A stretch of 64,000 nt of DNA from Candidatus Dormiibacterota bacterium (GCA_035635555.1 DASQAT010000026.1:62001-126000), one strand, 5' to 3'. Positions 18,492 through 27,970 are shown, counted from the stretch's first letter. The notes: a model not told the origin generated them from the letters alone. Translations and numbers: made by a program.

Positions 18492-19920
18492 TCGTCCCGC
18501 TCCACGCGAGTGGAAATGGGTTCTCGCCCTCCTGGGTCTGGCGCTGGCGCTCCGGGTGGGATTTGTGCTGCTCGAGCAGCCTGGATTCTACTTCGAGGAT
18601 TCTCTGGACTATGACCGCGCCGCCCGGGCCTTCCTCGAATCCGGGCACTTCGACGCCCGATACTACCGTTTTCCGCTCTACCCCCTGGTGATGGCCGCAA
18701 GCTACCGGATGTTCGGTCCAGGTCTGACGCCGCTGCGAATCATCCAGGCCCTTTTCGGAGCCGCCACCTGTCTCTGCGTCTGGACGCTGGGGCGACGGCT
18801 GTTCGGAGTTCGCGCCGGGCTTCTGGCGCTCTTCGGGGCTGCCGCTTTTCCGGTCCACGTGGTCCTGACCGGGATCGAGTATCCCGTGGTCCTCGGGACT
18901 TTCCTGGTGTGGTGGGTGCTGGCGCTCCTCCCCTGGGACAAGTCAGGGGAGGCCGAGCCGACCGTCCGACTGGTCCTGGCGGGAGTCGGAGTCGCCCTCT
19001 CCGCGATGCTCTTCGAGGGGGGATGGGTCCTGGGCATCTTTCTGTTAATCTGGATGCTCTACGGGCAGAGAGCCCGGGCCGCCGGCGTGCGCTCCTTGAC
19101 GGTCGTCGGGTTCGTCTCTCTTCTGGTGCTGGTGCCATGGCTCTACGGGATGAAGAGGAGCGGAGACTACAGGGCCCTGGTCCTGCGCCCCGGTCTCCAT
19201 CTCCCCGCCGCCCCCGGGGTGGATCCTCCTCTGTGGGAGGGAAGCGGCGAAAACCTTCTGATGTCCAAGCTCTCGGGCCTGGCCCGGAATCCCTGGTGGA
19301 CAGTGCGCTATGTCTGGGCCGAGTTCCTGCACTTCTGGGATCCCTATCCCGACCGGCTCGCGTCCGCCGACAGGAGCTTTCGGGAGAAGCTTCACGAAAA
19401 AGACCCGCGGATGGCGGTGGACAATTCACTGGTCGGGAATTCCTCGCGGGCTCTGTACGCTGCGGGATTCAGCGCCCTGCTGCTGGCCGCTGCGATCGGC
19501 GCGCTGGTCGCGTGGCGCGCGGTTCCCGGGTCCGCGTTCCTTGTCGTGTGGCCGATCACGCTCGGGGCCTGTTACGCCCCCTTCTTCACCCAGATGCGTT
19601 ACCGGATCCCGGCGGATCCAGCCTTCATTCTCCTGGGAGCCTATGTTGTGGATTTGACGCTCAAGAATTCGTTATGGGGAGAGATACGCGGGTCTTTGAA
19701 GGCTCTCTGGCAGGGGTGGAAGCGAATCGCGGAGAAGATTGCGACGGTTCAGACGTTCATTCTTCTCGTCCTGCTGTTCGTGGTCGGACTGGGCCCCATC
19801 GCATTGCTCATGAGGCTTTTCCGCAAGGATCCCATGCACGCGCCTGCATCGCCGGGCTCCTTCTGGGCCTTGAGGGAGCGGACACGGGAAAGGATGGACG
19901 AGTGTCTGAAACAATTCTGA
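18475..19920 (+). CDS. GT-C membrane glycosyltransferase with SxtJ-like C-terminal domain
   Basis: A 481-residue membrane protein. Residues 1-400 are GT39-like: the outer loop FEDSLDYDRAARAF holds acidic residues in the catalytic position, followed by about nine hydrophobic helices. The last 70 residues look different and match the SxtJ family: a basic amphipathic stretch, a long hydrophobic segment, LLMRLFRKDPM, then GSFWALRER and a terminal LKQF. SxtJ proteins are normally free-standing small membrane proteins next to NodU-type carbamoyltransferases, exactly the gene that follows 13 bases later. The start is GTG 18475 (GGAAGG 5 bases before); ATG 18481 is an alternative. The fusion suggests that glycosylation and carbamoylation are coupled at the membrane. 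Confidence 0.75.
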   Translation: MSMRPDRPAPREWKWVLALLGLALALRVGFVLLEQPGFYFEDSLDYDRAARAFLESGHFDARYYRFPLYPLVMAASYRMFGPGLTPLRIIQALFGAATCLCVWTLGRRLFGVRAGLLALFGAAAFPVHVVLTGIEYPVVLGTFLVWWVLALLPWDKSGEAEPTVRLVLAGVGVALSAMLFEGGWVLGIFLLIWMLYGQRARAAGVRSLTVVGFVSLLVLVPWLYGMKRSGDYRALVLRPGLHLPAAPGVDPPLWEGSGENLLMSKLSGLARNPWWTVRYVWAEFLHFWDPYPDRLASADRSFREKLHEKDPRMAVDNSLVGNSSRALYAAGFSALLLAAAIGALVAWRAVPGSAFLVVWPITLGACYAPFFTQMRYRIPADPAFILLGAYVVDLTLKNSLWGEIRGSLKALWQGWKRIAEKIATVQTFILLVLLFVVGLGPIALLMRLFRKDPMHAPASPGSFWALRERTRERMDECLKQF

Positions 19921-19933
19921 AGGATGCGGAAGC

Positions 19934-21670
19934 GTGAACATTCTGGGTATTTCCTGTTTCTATCATGACGCCGCCGCCTGCCTCATTCAGGATGGACGCC
20001 TGGTGGCAGCGGCCTCCGAGGAACGCTTCACACGGAAGAAGCACGATGAGGGGTTCCCCCATCAGGCCATCCAGTACTGTCTCAAGGCGGGGAAGATCGA
20101 AGCGAAGGATCTGGACTACGTGGGGTTCTACGACAAGCCGTTCCTGAAGTTCGAGCGGCTCCTCTCGACCTATCTGTCTACATTTCCACGAGGGTTCCGT
20201 TCCTTCTCCAAGGCGATGCCGGTGTGGTTGAGGGAGAAGCTCTGGATCCCTCAACTGATCCGGAAGGAGCTCAAGTACGAAGGGAAGGTCCTGTTCACCG
20301 AGCACCACCTTTCGCATGCCGCCAGCGCCTTCCTCGTGAGCCCGTTCAAGGAAGCGGCCATTCTCACCGTGGACGGCGTGGGGGAATGGGCCACGGCGAG
20401 CTACGGCGTGGGACGGGATCGGGAGATCGATCTCTTCAAGGAGATTCGATTCCCTCATTCCCTGGGGCTCCTCTACAGCGCGTTCACCTACTACCTGGGA
20501 TTCAAGGTGAACAGCGCCGAATACAAAGTGATGGGTCTGGCGCCCTATGGTGTTCCCCGTTACGTGGACCAGGTGAGGCAGATCATCGAGATCAAGGATG
20601 ACGGAAGCTTCGAACTGGACATGCGCTTCTTCTCCTACCACCACGGCCTCAGGATGGTGAACGGCCGCTTCTCGGCGCTCTTCGGAGGGCCTCCACGCGA
20701 CCCCGAATCCAAGCTGGACCAGAGGCACAAGGACATCGCCGCGTCGGTGCAGAAGGTCACCGAGGAGATCATGCTCAAGATGGCGTCCTGGCTGCACCGC
20801 GAGACGAAAATGGAAAACCTGTGTCTCGCGGGGGGCGTCGCCCTGAACTGCGTCGCCAACGGCCGGATTCTCCGGGAGGGTCCCTTCAAGGACCTCTTCA
20901 TCCAGCCGGCCGCAGGGGACGCGGGCGGCGCGCTTGGAGTGGCGGCCTATATCTTCCACTCCCTCCTGGGCCATCCGCGAATGACCCCGATGGAGGACGC
21001 CTACCTCGGACCGGAGTACAGCGAGGAAGAGATACGGAAGGCACTGGAGCGCTATGGCGCGCCCTATCGACGCCTGGAACGGGACGATCTGGTGCGGGAG
21101 GTGGCGGCCCTCATCGAAGGGCAGACCGTCATCGGCTGGTTTCAGGGGAGGATGGAATTCGGCCCCCGGGCCCTGGGCAGCCGGAGCATCCTGGCGGACG
21201 CTCGGAACCCGGAGAACAAGGACGTCGTCAATCTGAAGATCAAGTTCCGGGAGAGCTTCCGTCCCTTCGCCCCGTCCGTACTGGAAGAGAAGATCGGCGA
21301 ATATTTCGAGATCGACCGGCCCAGCCCCTACATGCTGCTCGTGGCTCCGGTCCGGGAGGGGAAGCGTGTCATCCCGTCCGTGACCCACGTGGACCACTCC
21401 GCCCGGATCCAGAGCATCAATCGCAAGCAGAACGCTCTCTACTACGACCTGATCCGCGAATTCGAGAGGAGGACGGGAGTCCCGGTGATCATCAACACCT
21501 CGTTCAACGTCCGAGGAGAACCGATCGTCTGTTCCCCGGACGACGCGTACCGGTGCTTCATGAGAACCCACATGGACTACCTGGTCGCAGGGCCCTATCT
21601 TCTGGACAAGAAGGACCAGCCTCCGTTCAAGGAGGAGAAGGACTGGCGTGATGAGTTCCAGCTCGACTAG
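19934..21670 (+). CDS. NodU/CmcH-family carbamoyltransferase
   Basis: A 578-residue enzyme of usual length. The N-terminal domain starts ILGISCFYHDAAACLI and has EERFTRKKHD and EHHLSHAASAF, the ATP/carbamoyl-phosphate site histidines. DGVGEWA follows. The C-terminal domain has GWFQGRMEFGPRALGSRSI and INTSFNVRGEPIV, both standard. It makes a carbamoyl-adenylate from carbamoyl phosphate and ATP and transfers the carbamoyl group to a hydroxyl, most likely on a sugar of the polysaccharide. GTG 19934 is the start, because the conserved sequence begins at the next residue. It lies between the SxtJ-tailed GT-C gene and a DUF5989 gene. Confidence 0.95.
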   Translation: MNILGISCFYHDAAACLIQDGRLVAAASEERFTRKKHDEGFPHQAIQYCLKAGKIEAKDLDYVGFYDKPFLKFERLLSTYLSTFPRGFRSFSKAMPVWLREKLWIPQLIRKELKYEGKVLFTEHHLSHAASAFLVSPFKEAAILTVDGVGEWATASYGVGRDREIDLFKEIRFPHSLGLLYSAFTYYLGFKVNSAEYKVMGLAPYGVPRYVDQVRQIIEIKDDGSFELDMRFFSYHHGLRMVNGRFSALFGGPPRDPESKLDQRHKDIAASVQKVTEEIMLKMASWLHRETKMENLCLAGGVALNCVANGRILREGPFKDLFIQPAAGDAGGALGVAAYIFHSLLGHPRMTPMEDAYLGPEYSEEEIRKALERYGAPYRRLERDDLVREVAALIEGQTVIGWFQGRMEFGPRALGSRSILADARNPENKDVVNLKIKFRESFRPFAPSVLEEKIGEYFEIDRPSPYMLLVAPVREGKRVIPSVTHVDHSARIQSINRKQNALYYDLIREFERRTGVPVIINTSFNVRGEPIVCSPDDAYRCFMRTHMDYLVAGPYLLDKKDQPPFKEEKDWRDEFQLD

Positions 21671-21697
21671 CGGGACGAAGAAGAGAACGAGGGAGAG

Positions 21698-21877
21698 ATG
21701 AGCCTCAAGAACTCTGTCATGGAAAAGATCCAGTTCGCCGCCGAGTTCTGGGATTTCCTGAAGGTTCGAAAGAAGTGGTGGCTCGCTCCTATCATCATTC
21801 TTTGCGCCCTGCTGGGAATTCTGATAGTCCTGACGCACGGCTCGGCCCTGGCGCCGTTCATCTACACGATCTTCTAG
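21698..21877 (+). CDS. Small DUF5989-family membrane protein
   Basis: A 59-residue protein with an amphipathic N-terminus rich in Phe, Trp and Lys (FWDFLKVRKKWW), one membrane helix (about residues 29-47) and the ending GSALAPFIYTIF. This layout and the PFIYT ending are those of DUF5989, a family of about 50-60 residues of unknown function that is often found beside carbamoyltransferase and SxtJ genes. ATG 21698 has GAGGGAG just upstream; the internal ATG 21719 has no ribosome site. It lies 27 bases after the carbamoyltransferase stop and 21 bases before the next gene. It is below common length cut-offs and easily missed. Confidence 0.85.
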   Translation: MSLKNSVMEKIQFAAEFWDFLKVRKKWWLAPIIILCALLGILIVLTHGSALAPFIYTIF

Positions 21878-21898
21878 GTCCGGCACGGAGAGGCCCTG

Positions 21899-24148
21899 TT
21901 GGAACCCCCCCGGTCCCAGAGTCTGATCAGCGTGGTCGTCATCGCCCGCAACGAGGCAGCCATACTGGGGACGTGTCTCGCCGCCGTCCGCCGGGCCCTG
22001 GCGGTCCAGGGGGGTGGCGAGATCCTGCTGGTGGATTCGGCCTCCGTAGATTCGACCGCCCGGGTCGGAATCGAATCGGGGTGCCGCGTCCTCTCGGTCC
22101 GGAGGTCCTCGCGCATCTGCCCGTCCGCCATGAGGCGTCTAGGAGCCACCCGGACCGATTCCCGTTACATTCTCTTCCTGGACGGCGACTGTGAGCTCGA
22201 GCGCGAGTTCCTCCCGGCCGCCCTTGCTGCGATGGAATCCAACCCGTCGCTGGGCGTGGTGGCGGGGCGCCGCCGCGATTTCTATCGCACGGGGCAGGCT
22301 CTCGTTCCCTCCGAGCAGGAGTATTACAGCGGACCGGACGATCCCTCCGCCTCTGCATCTCCCGGTTACGGTGGTTGCGCCCTCTACCGTCGTCGTGCCC
22401 TGGAGGACGCAGGATCCTTCGATCCGTTCCTGAGGGCCAAGGAAGAGGAGGAGCTCGCCCAGCGGATCCGGGCGGCCGGGTATCGAATCGAGATCCTTCA
22501 GGTGCCGATGATCCGGCATATGACCGTCCCGAGGGAGAGCGTCAGACGGCTCCTGCGCTCTTTCAAGCACGGCTTCTTCATCGGACGGGGACAGGCGGCA
22601 AGGATCTTCCTTTCCCGCAGAGAGGTTCGGGCGGCCTTCCGAGGGCTTGATCGTGTGTTCCTCACGCTCCTGCACCTGATTCTCGGCGCCCTCTGCTTGT
22701 GGGCGGCGTGGGAGGGGATCGGCTGGCCGATCCTGGCCTGGCTCGTCTTTTCCCTGACCGCCTTCACAATCTTCGTCCTCCGCAGCCGCAGTCTTCCTCG
22801 GGCGGCGTATTACGTCCTGGAGTGGCTGGTTCAGGGCGCCTGTCTCCTGATCGGTCTCCTGGCGCCCCGGCGATCGGCCGACTCTTTCTGGTGGGAAGGG
22901 GAGGAATGGCCCGCCACGAGGAGGAGTCTTGTCTGTTTGCCCAAGGTTCTCCTCGCGGGGCCCCTCCCCGAGCCGCCCTACCGGGGTGGCGTGGAGAAGG
23001 GAGTGGCCCAGCTCCTCCAGGGAGACCTCGGTCGCCGGAGCTCCATGCGGTTGTTCAACACGCACCGCGTTCCAGATCCCTCCCGGTCCTTCCTGACGAG
23101 GCTGGCCTATCAGTCTGGAATGATCCGTCGCTTCAGGAGAGAGCTGAAGACAGAGCCTCTGGATCTCGTTCACGTGAAGACCAGCAGCGGCATCAATTTT
23201 CACCAGAACGCCCTGTACGCCCTGGTGGCGAGGCTGTCGGGGGTCCCGGTTCTACTGCAGATTCACAGCGGTCGATTCGAGACCTTCTACCGGGGAAGCG
23301 TCCTTCCGCTGCGGGTCTGGATCCGTTCGACCCTGTCGCGCTGCCGGCGGGTCGCCGTTCTCTCCAACTCGTGGGCGCAACGCGTGGCGACCATCGCTCC
23401 GAAGGCACGGATCCGCGTGGTGCCCAACGGGCTTGGAGAAGACGAGGCGGCTCGCCTGGGCAGCGGCGGGGAAATCCGTCCCAACCAGGTTTTTTTTCTG
23501 GGCACCGGGCGGGAGGAATTGAACAGGGACAAGGGGCTGGAGGATGTCCTTTCGGTCCTGCCGGAACTCGCGCGGAAGCATCCCCAGAGCCGCTGGATTC
23601 TCGCGGGGCTCCAGAACGCGGAGGAGACCTACGCACGGCTTCGACGCGAGGGGATCGACCCGGAAGGGAAGGAGCAGCGCGTGTTCTGCCGGGGTCCTGT
23701 GGATCATCCGGAAAAGTGGGATCTCCTCAGGGCGAGCGCCATCCTGGTCCTCCCGTCCTATTTCGAGAACATGCCCAACATCCTCCTCGAAGGAATGGCG
23801 GCAGGCCTGGGGGTCGTGGCGACGGACGTGGGCGCAATTCCAGAAATGCTCGGCTACGGGGAGGGGGGCCTTCTCATTCCCCCCGGAGATGGACCGGCGC
23901 TCTCGAGCGCTCTGGACCGGCTGCTGTGTTCTCCCGCCCTGGTGCGTGCCCAGGGAAAGAGAAATCGAACCGTGGTCGTGCGGGATTACAGCATGTCGAT
24001 CGTCGAGCGCAAGCTGGAAGCGCTCTACCTTGAAGTGGCGGGATGGCCGGTCCTGAGCGCGACCGAGGGCGCGCCTTCGGATGCCGTCGATGCGACGGGA
24101 GCCGGGCGCGACATGCCCGCCCCCATCCGCCCCGTGTCGGGTGCATGA
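21899..24148 (+). CDS. Bifunctional glycosyltransferase: GT2 domain, membrane segment, GT4 domain
   Basis: A 749-residue fusion. Residues 8-240 are a GT2 domain (SVVVIARNEA, ILLVDSASVD, metal site LDGDCELE). Two or three hydrophobic helices lie at about 250-330. Residues 345-730 are a GT-B domain of the GT4 family with GPLPEPPYRGGVE, HVKTSSGINF, VVPNGLGEDE and the donor region YFENMPNILLEGMAAG. The two active sites would sit on the cytoplasmic side and could add two successive sugars. The GT4 half is a close relative of the separate GT4 protein at 39184-40416. The start is TTG 21899 with GGAGAGG upstream; the GT2 core begins 8 residues later and no ATG is in range. Confidence 0.85.
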   Translation: MEPPRSQSLISVVVIARNEAAILGTCLAAVRRALAVQGGGEILLVDSASVDSTARVGIESGCRVLSVRRSSRICPSAMRRLGATRTDSRYILFLDGDCELEREFLPAALAAMESNPSLGVVAGRRRDFYRTGQALVPSEQEYYSGPDDPSASASPGYGGCALYRRRALEDAGSFDPFLRAKEEEELAQRIRAAGYRIEILQVPMIRHMTVPRESVRRLLRSFKHGFFIGRGQAARIFLSRREVRAAFRGLDRVFLTLLHLILGALCLWAAWEGIGWPILAWLVFSLTAFTIFVLRSRSLPRAAYYVLEWLVQGACLLIGLLAPRRSADSFWWEGEEWPATRRSLVCLPKVLLAGPLPEPPYRGGVEKGVAQLLQGDLGRRSSMRLFNTHRVPDPSRSFLTRLAYQSGMIRRFRRELKTEPLDLVHVKTSSGINFHQNALYALVARLSGVPVLLQIHSGRFETFYRGSVLPLRVWIRSTLSRCRRVAVLSNSWAQRVATIAPKARIRVVPNGLGEDEAARLGSGGEIRPNQVFFLGTGREELNRDKGLEDVLSVLPELARKHPQSRWILAGLQNAEETYARLRREGIDPEGKEQRVFCRGPVDHPEKWDLLRASAILVLPSYFENMPNILLEGMAAGLGVVATDVGAIPEMLGYGEGGLLIPPGDGPALSSALDRLLCSPALVRAQGKRNRTVVVRDYSMSIVERKLEALYLEVAGWPVLSATEGAPSDAVDATGAGRDMPAPIRPVSGA

Positions 24149-25197
24149 GCGCCTCACAGGTCTTCGGGAGCGCCCGAGGTCAAGTCGCCGGTGCCGACGT
24201 CGCGCCGAGCCGCCGCTGGGTGTTCATCACCTGGTACCCCTACTGCCGCAGGAGCGACGCCCTGGCGGAGCAGTTGGGGGCCCCGTCGTACCTGGTCCAT
24301 TACCTCAGGTTCAAGGTCCCGCACCTGGCCCCCTTCAAGTATGTTCTCCAGGGGCTGAAGACCGCCTGGATTCTCCTGCGCGAGCGGCCGGACGGGGTGC
24401 TGGTCGCGAATCCTCCGGTGGTGGCCCCGCTGGTCGTCTGGCTCTGCTCGTTGCTTCTGCGTTGCCGGTTCATCGTGGACGCCCATTCGGGGGCCTTCCA
24501 GCACGCGCGCTGGAGCTGGTCGTTGCCCCTGCAGAGGTTTCTCGCGCGGCGGGCCCAGGCCACCATCGTCACCAACTCCCACATGGCCGCCGAGGTGCGG
24601 TCATGGGGAGGCAGGGTGGAGATGGTGCAAGACCTGGCGCTGAACCTCGATCCCGCGGGGGCAAGCACCCGGCGCGGAGAGTTCCACGTGGTCTTCGTCT
24701 GCACGTATTCGGTGGACGAGCCGGTGGAGGCGGTGGCGGAGGCCGCGCGGCGTCTCCCCGGCGTTCAGTTCTCCTTCACCGGAGATCCGTCGTATGCCCC
24801 CCGGAAGGTCAGGGACCGGGTTCCCTCCAACGTTCACCTGACCGGGTTCATCCCGGACGCCGACTACCTGGCTCTACTCCGGGGCGCCGACGCGATCCTT
24901 GTCCTGACCCGGGAGGATCACACCATGCAGCGGGGCGGGTACGAGGCGGTATCGCTCGGTAAGCCGCTGATCACATCCGACTGGCCGCTGCTCCGGGAGG
25001 TGTTCTCCGGTGGAACGGTGCACGTGGACAATTCAACGGAGTCGATCGTCGCTGCGGTCCTGCGAATCAAGGAGGATCCGGAGACCTTCAGGACGGACAT
25101 GGCGGTGCTGAAGCGGTCCAGAGCGGTGGTCGCCGCGACGCAGGTGGGCGTGCTGCGCCGCCTCTGCCAGGCTTCTCCCGAGGGGAGGAGCGCTTGA
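24145..25197 (+). CDS. GT-B glycosyltransferase
   Basis: A 350-residue GT-B protein. WVFITWYPYCRRSD opens the acceptor domain after a 27-residue disordered leader, and VANPPVVAPLVVW with FIVDAHSGAF form an acceptor-side pocket typical of lipid-linked-sugar transferases. In the donor domain FTGDPSYAP, GFIPDADYLALL and RGGYEAVSLGKPLIT are recognisable, with the conserved glutamate in YEAV. It is not a canonical GT4 sequence, so the family is left open. ATG 24145 overlaps the stop of the preceding fusion gene (ATGA), and its own end overlaps the dehydrogenase start (TTGA). Confidence 0.75.
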   Translation: MSASQVFGSARGQVAGADVAPSRRWVFITWYPYCRRSDALAEQLGAPSYLVHYLRFKVPHLAPFKYVLQGLKTAWILLRERPDGVLVANPPVVAPLVVWLCSLLLRCRFIVDAHSGAFQHARWSWSLPLQRFLARRAQATIVTNSHMAAEVRSWGGRVEMVQDLALNLDPAGASTRRGEFHVVFVCTYSVDEPVEAVAEAARRLPGVQFSFTGDPSYAPRKVRDRVPSNVHLTGFIPDADYLALLRGADAILVLTREDHTMQRGGYEAVSLGKPLITSDWPLLREVFSGGTVHVDNSTESIVAAVLRIKEDPETFRTDMAVLKRSRAVVAATQVGVLRRLCQASPEGRSA

Positions 25198-26504
25198 GAG
25201 TGACCGTGCTGGGGCTGGGGTATGTCGGTTCCGTATGCGCCGGGTGTCTGTCCAGGGATGGATTTGAGGTGGTCGGCATCGATATCAGCGAGTCGAAGGT
25301 CAGGCTCATCGAATCGGGAAAGAGTCCTGTGATGGAGCCCGGCCTGGAGGACCTGATCCGGGAAGGCCGGCGGACCGGCCGGCTCCGCGCGTCGACGACC
25401 CTGGACGAGTCCGCCCGCAGGGCGGATGCCTTCCTGGTGGCGGTGGGCACCCCCTCGGCCGGGAACGGATCCTCCGATCTCACCCATCTCATGCGCGCCC
25501 TGAGCCAGCTCGGGGACAGTCTGAGAGGGGTCGGCGAGTTTCAGGTGATCAATGTGAGGAGCACCGTCCCCCCCGGCACCATGAGAGGCAAGGTCATACC
25601 GATGCTCGAGGAGCGGAGCGGCCGCAAGGTCGGGAGGGATCTGGGAGTTGCGATGAACCCCGAGTTCCTGCGGGAGGAGACCTCGATCCGGGACTATGAC
25701 TCGGCACCCTTCGACCTCTGCGGGGTCTCCGATTCGCGCTCGGCCGAGTTGCTGAGAACGCTCTACGCCGGGAAGAACAGGCCGTTTCACGCGACCTCCC
25801 TCGAGACGGCGGAGCTCGTAAAATACGTCAACAACGCCTTCCACGCCCTCAAGGTGTCCTTCGCCAACGAGGTGGGTCGCCTGGCGCGGGTGATGGGGGT
25901 GGACAGCCTGGAGGTCATGCGCCTGCTCTGCGAAGACCGTCGCCTGAATATCTCTCCAGCCTACCTGCGGCCCGGCATGGCCTTTGGCGGATCGTGCCTT
26001 CCCAAGGATCTCCGGGCGCTGGTCTACGAGGGGAGACGCAGGGACGTGACGGCCCCCTTGCTCGAATCGATCCTGGCGAGTAACGAAGCGCACCTCAAGG
26101 CCGCGATGGCGAAGATTCTCACCTACGGTCGTCCGCGGACCACCGTGCTGGGGCTCAGCTTCAAAGCCGGCACCGACGATCTCCGGGAAAGCGCCATGGT
26201 GCTGCTGGTGGAGGGCTTGCTGGGGAAGGGTGTTCCCGTGAAGATCTACGACCGGAACGTCCACCTCTCGTCCCTGGTGGGGACGAACAGAGAGTACATC
26301 CAGCGGGAAATCCCCCACATCGGTTCGCTCCTGGTCGGGACGCTCCCGGAGGCGCTGGAGGAGGCGGAGGTGGTCGTGGTCGGCACGGACGATCCCGAGG
26401 TCGACCAGGTGCCCGGCTTGCTGCGCGAAGGACAGATCCTCATCGACCTGTTCGGGCGGCTGGCGGCCGACGGGAGAACCCGTCCCGGAGGGATCTGCTG
26501 GTGA
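25194..26504 (+). CDS. Nucleotide-sugar 6-dehydrogenase (GDP-mannose/UDP-glucose dehydrogenase family)
   Basis: A 436-residue enzyme that oxidises the C6 hydroxyl of an NDP-hexose twice to a uronic acid using NAD. GLGYVGSVCAG (residues 6-16) binds NAD. AMNPEFLREE and KYVNNAFHALKVSFANE are central-domain motifs. The catalytic cysteine is C268 in FGGSCLPKDLRAL. The central region, with LCEDRRLNIS and YLRPGMAFGG, is closer to AlgD-type GDP-mannose dehydrogenases than to Ugd, but the substrate cannot be fixed by eye. It implies an acidic sugar in the polymer. TTG 25194 overlaps the preceding stop; GTG 25200 in the same frame is an alternative. Confidence 0.9.
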   Translation: MRVTVLGLGYVGSVCAGCLSRDGFEVVGIDISESKVRLIESGKSPVMEPGLEDLIREGRRTGRLRASTTLDESARRADAFLVAVGTPSAGNGSSDLTHLMRALSQLGDSLRGVGEFQVINVRSTVPPGTMRGKVIPMLEERSGRKVGRDLGVAMNPEFLREETSIRDYDSAPFDLCGVSDSRSAELLRTLYAGKNRPFHATSLETAELVKYVNNAFHALKVSFANEVGRLARVMGVDSLEVMRLLCEDRRLNISPAYLRPGMAFGGSCLPKDLRALVYEGRRRDVTAPLLESILASNEAHLKAAMAKILTYGRPRTTVLGLSFKAGTDDLRESAMVLLVEGLLGKGVPVKIYDRNVHLSSLVGTNREYIQREIPHIGSLLVGTLPEALEEAEVVVVGTDDPEVDQVPGLLREGQILIDLFGRLAADGRTRPGGICW

Positions 26505-27970
26505 CCATGGAGACGGCCCGCGAACGCATGGGCGCGGGAAGCCGCGTTCTTGGGAGGCTATTGCCCCCATTCCACCTCGCGCTGACCGCGACGGCCGGGC
26601 TGGCGCTCCTGGTCGCCGGAGCCGGCGCGATTCTCAATCTCCGCTCTCCAAAATACCTCGGTGCCGTGATCGTGATGAGCCTGGCGGGGGCGGTCTTCCT
26701 GGCCCTCCCGAGAAAGTTCAACTTCTTTCTCTATGCCGCGGGCTTCACGATGCCCTATTTCGTGGAGGTGATCCTTCTCCAACGGGACCGGGCGACCCTC
26801 GTCGTCACCGGAACTTCGCTGGTGATCGCCGTTCTCGCCATCGTCGGGGTCGCCACCGGCGTCCTGGGCAAGCCCAGGACGACGCTCGAGCCCGGGATCA
26901 CCGTAGCGATGCTGATCTTCCTGTGTGCCTGCCTGCTCTCGATCGTGAACACCACCGATCGAACCCTCTCCGTCATGTCGCTCCTCCAGGAGGCGGAGAT
27001 GCTCGTCATCTTCCTGGTCCTGGTCAACGCCATGCAGGACAAGAGCCACGCCATCATTTTTCTCAGAGGCCTCTATCTCGGTTTCGCTCTTCAATGTGTG
27101 ATCTACCTCGTTCAGAACGCCGTCGGCTTCTCCTTCGACGTTCTCGGCAACACCAATCGGATCGGCGCCACCGACCTGGAGACCGGACGAATCGGGAGCC
27201 AGCGGGGAACATTCGCGAATGCCCCTGCCACGGCGGCGCTGTACTTCTCGCTCATGACTCTCTCCCTGACAGGCCTCTACTTGTCGCAGAAGAAGCTCTC
27301 CATTCGTCTGATGCCCCTGCTCGGCATGATGATGGGGCTCGGATGCCTGGTGCTTTCGGCCAAGCGGGCGCCCATGCTGGGCTTCGCCCTCGCCCTGATG
27401 GTGATGGTGGCTCTCCTGCAACGCCGCGCGCCCGGCGCGCTTCGAAGACTCCTCCCCGTGCTCGGCGCACTGAGCCTCGCATTTCTGGTTTGCCTGCCGG
27501 TGTTCATCCTTCGGGCCGAGTCCAACCATGAAGCGGCCCTTGAGGAACGCGTCAATCTGACACGTGTCGCGTGGAACATGTACCATGCGAATCCCGCTTT
27601 GGGTACCGGTTTCGGCACCTACGACAGTGTCAAGCGCGCCTACCTTCCTGCCGACTGGTCGGGCTGGCTCTACACCGTGCACTCCCGATATCTCCTCATC
27701 CTTGCAGAAACCGGAGCCGTGGGATTCTCGGCCCTGGTTCTTGTCTATCTCATGATCCTTCGAACGGCCTATCTCGGGATCCGAAGAATCGCGCCGGAGT
27801 TTCGTCCGCTCCAGATCTCCCTGGTCGCCGGACTCGTGGCGATCTTCTGGGAGCAGGCCTGGGACATCTTCAACAGTCGGCAGCAGGAGTATCTGCTCTG
27901 GTTCCTGGCGGCGATGGCGGCGGCTCTGCCCAGAGCCTTGTCCGCGAGCCAGGTCCGCGAGAGGGCATGA
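26501..27970 (+). CDS. O-antigen polymerase/ligase family protein (Wzy-like)
   Basis: A 489-residue membrane protein with about eleven hydrophobic helices. A large outer loop lies between residues 335 and 395 and carries the Wzy_C hallmark region: ERVNLTRVAWNMYHANP, then GTGFGTYD and HSRYLLILAETG. This pattern is shared by Wzy polymerases and WaaL ligases, which join lipid-linked glycans on the periplasmic side. With a Wzz-type kinase and a flippase in the same run, a polymerase role is more likely than a ligase role. GTG 26501 overlaps the dehydrogenase stop (GTGA); ATG 26507 is in frame two codons later. Confidence 0.85.
   Translation: MTMETARERMGAGSRVLGRLLPPFHLALTATAGLALLVAGAGAILNLRSPKYLGAVIVMSLAGAVFLALPRKFNFFLYAAGFTMPYFVEVILLQRDRATLVVTGTSLVIAVLAIVGVATGVLGKPRTTLEPGITVAMLIFLCACLLSIVNTTDRTLSVMSLLQEAEMLVIFLVLVNAMQDKSHAIIFLRGLYLGFALQCVIYLVQNAVGFSFDVLGNTNRIGATDLETGRIGSQRGTFANAPATAALYFSLMTLSLTGLYLSQKKLSIRLMPLLGMMMGLGCLVLSAKRAPMLGFALALMVMVALLQRRAPGALRRLLPVLGALSLAFLVCLPVFILRAESNHEAALEERVNLTRVAWNMYHANPALGTGFGTYDSVKRAYLPADWSGWLYTVHSRYLLILAETGAVGFSALVLVYLMILRTAYLGIRRIAPEFRPLQISLVAGLVAIFWEQAWDIFNSRQQEYLLWFLAAMAAALPRALSASQVRERA

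Noticed and set aside
19808-21886. 692-codon open frame on the minus strand
   Set aside because: Antisense to the carbamoyltransferase, whose motifs are complete; the product has no family pattern.
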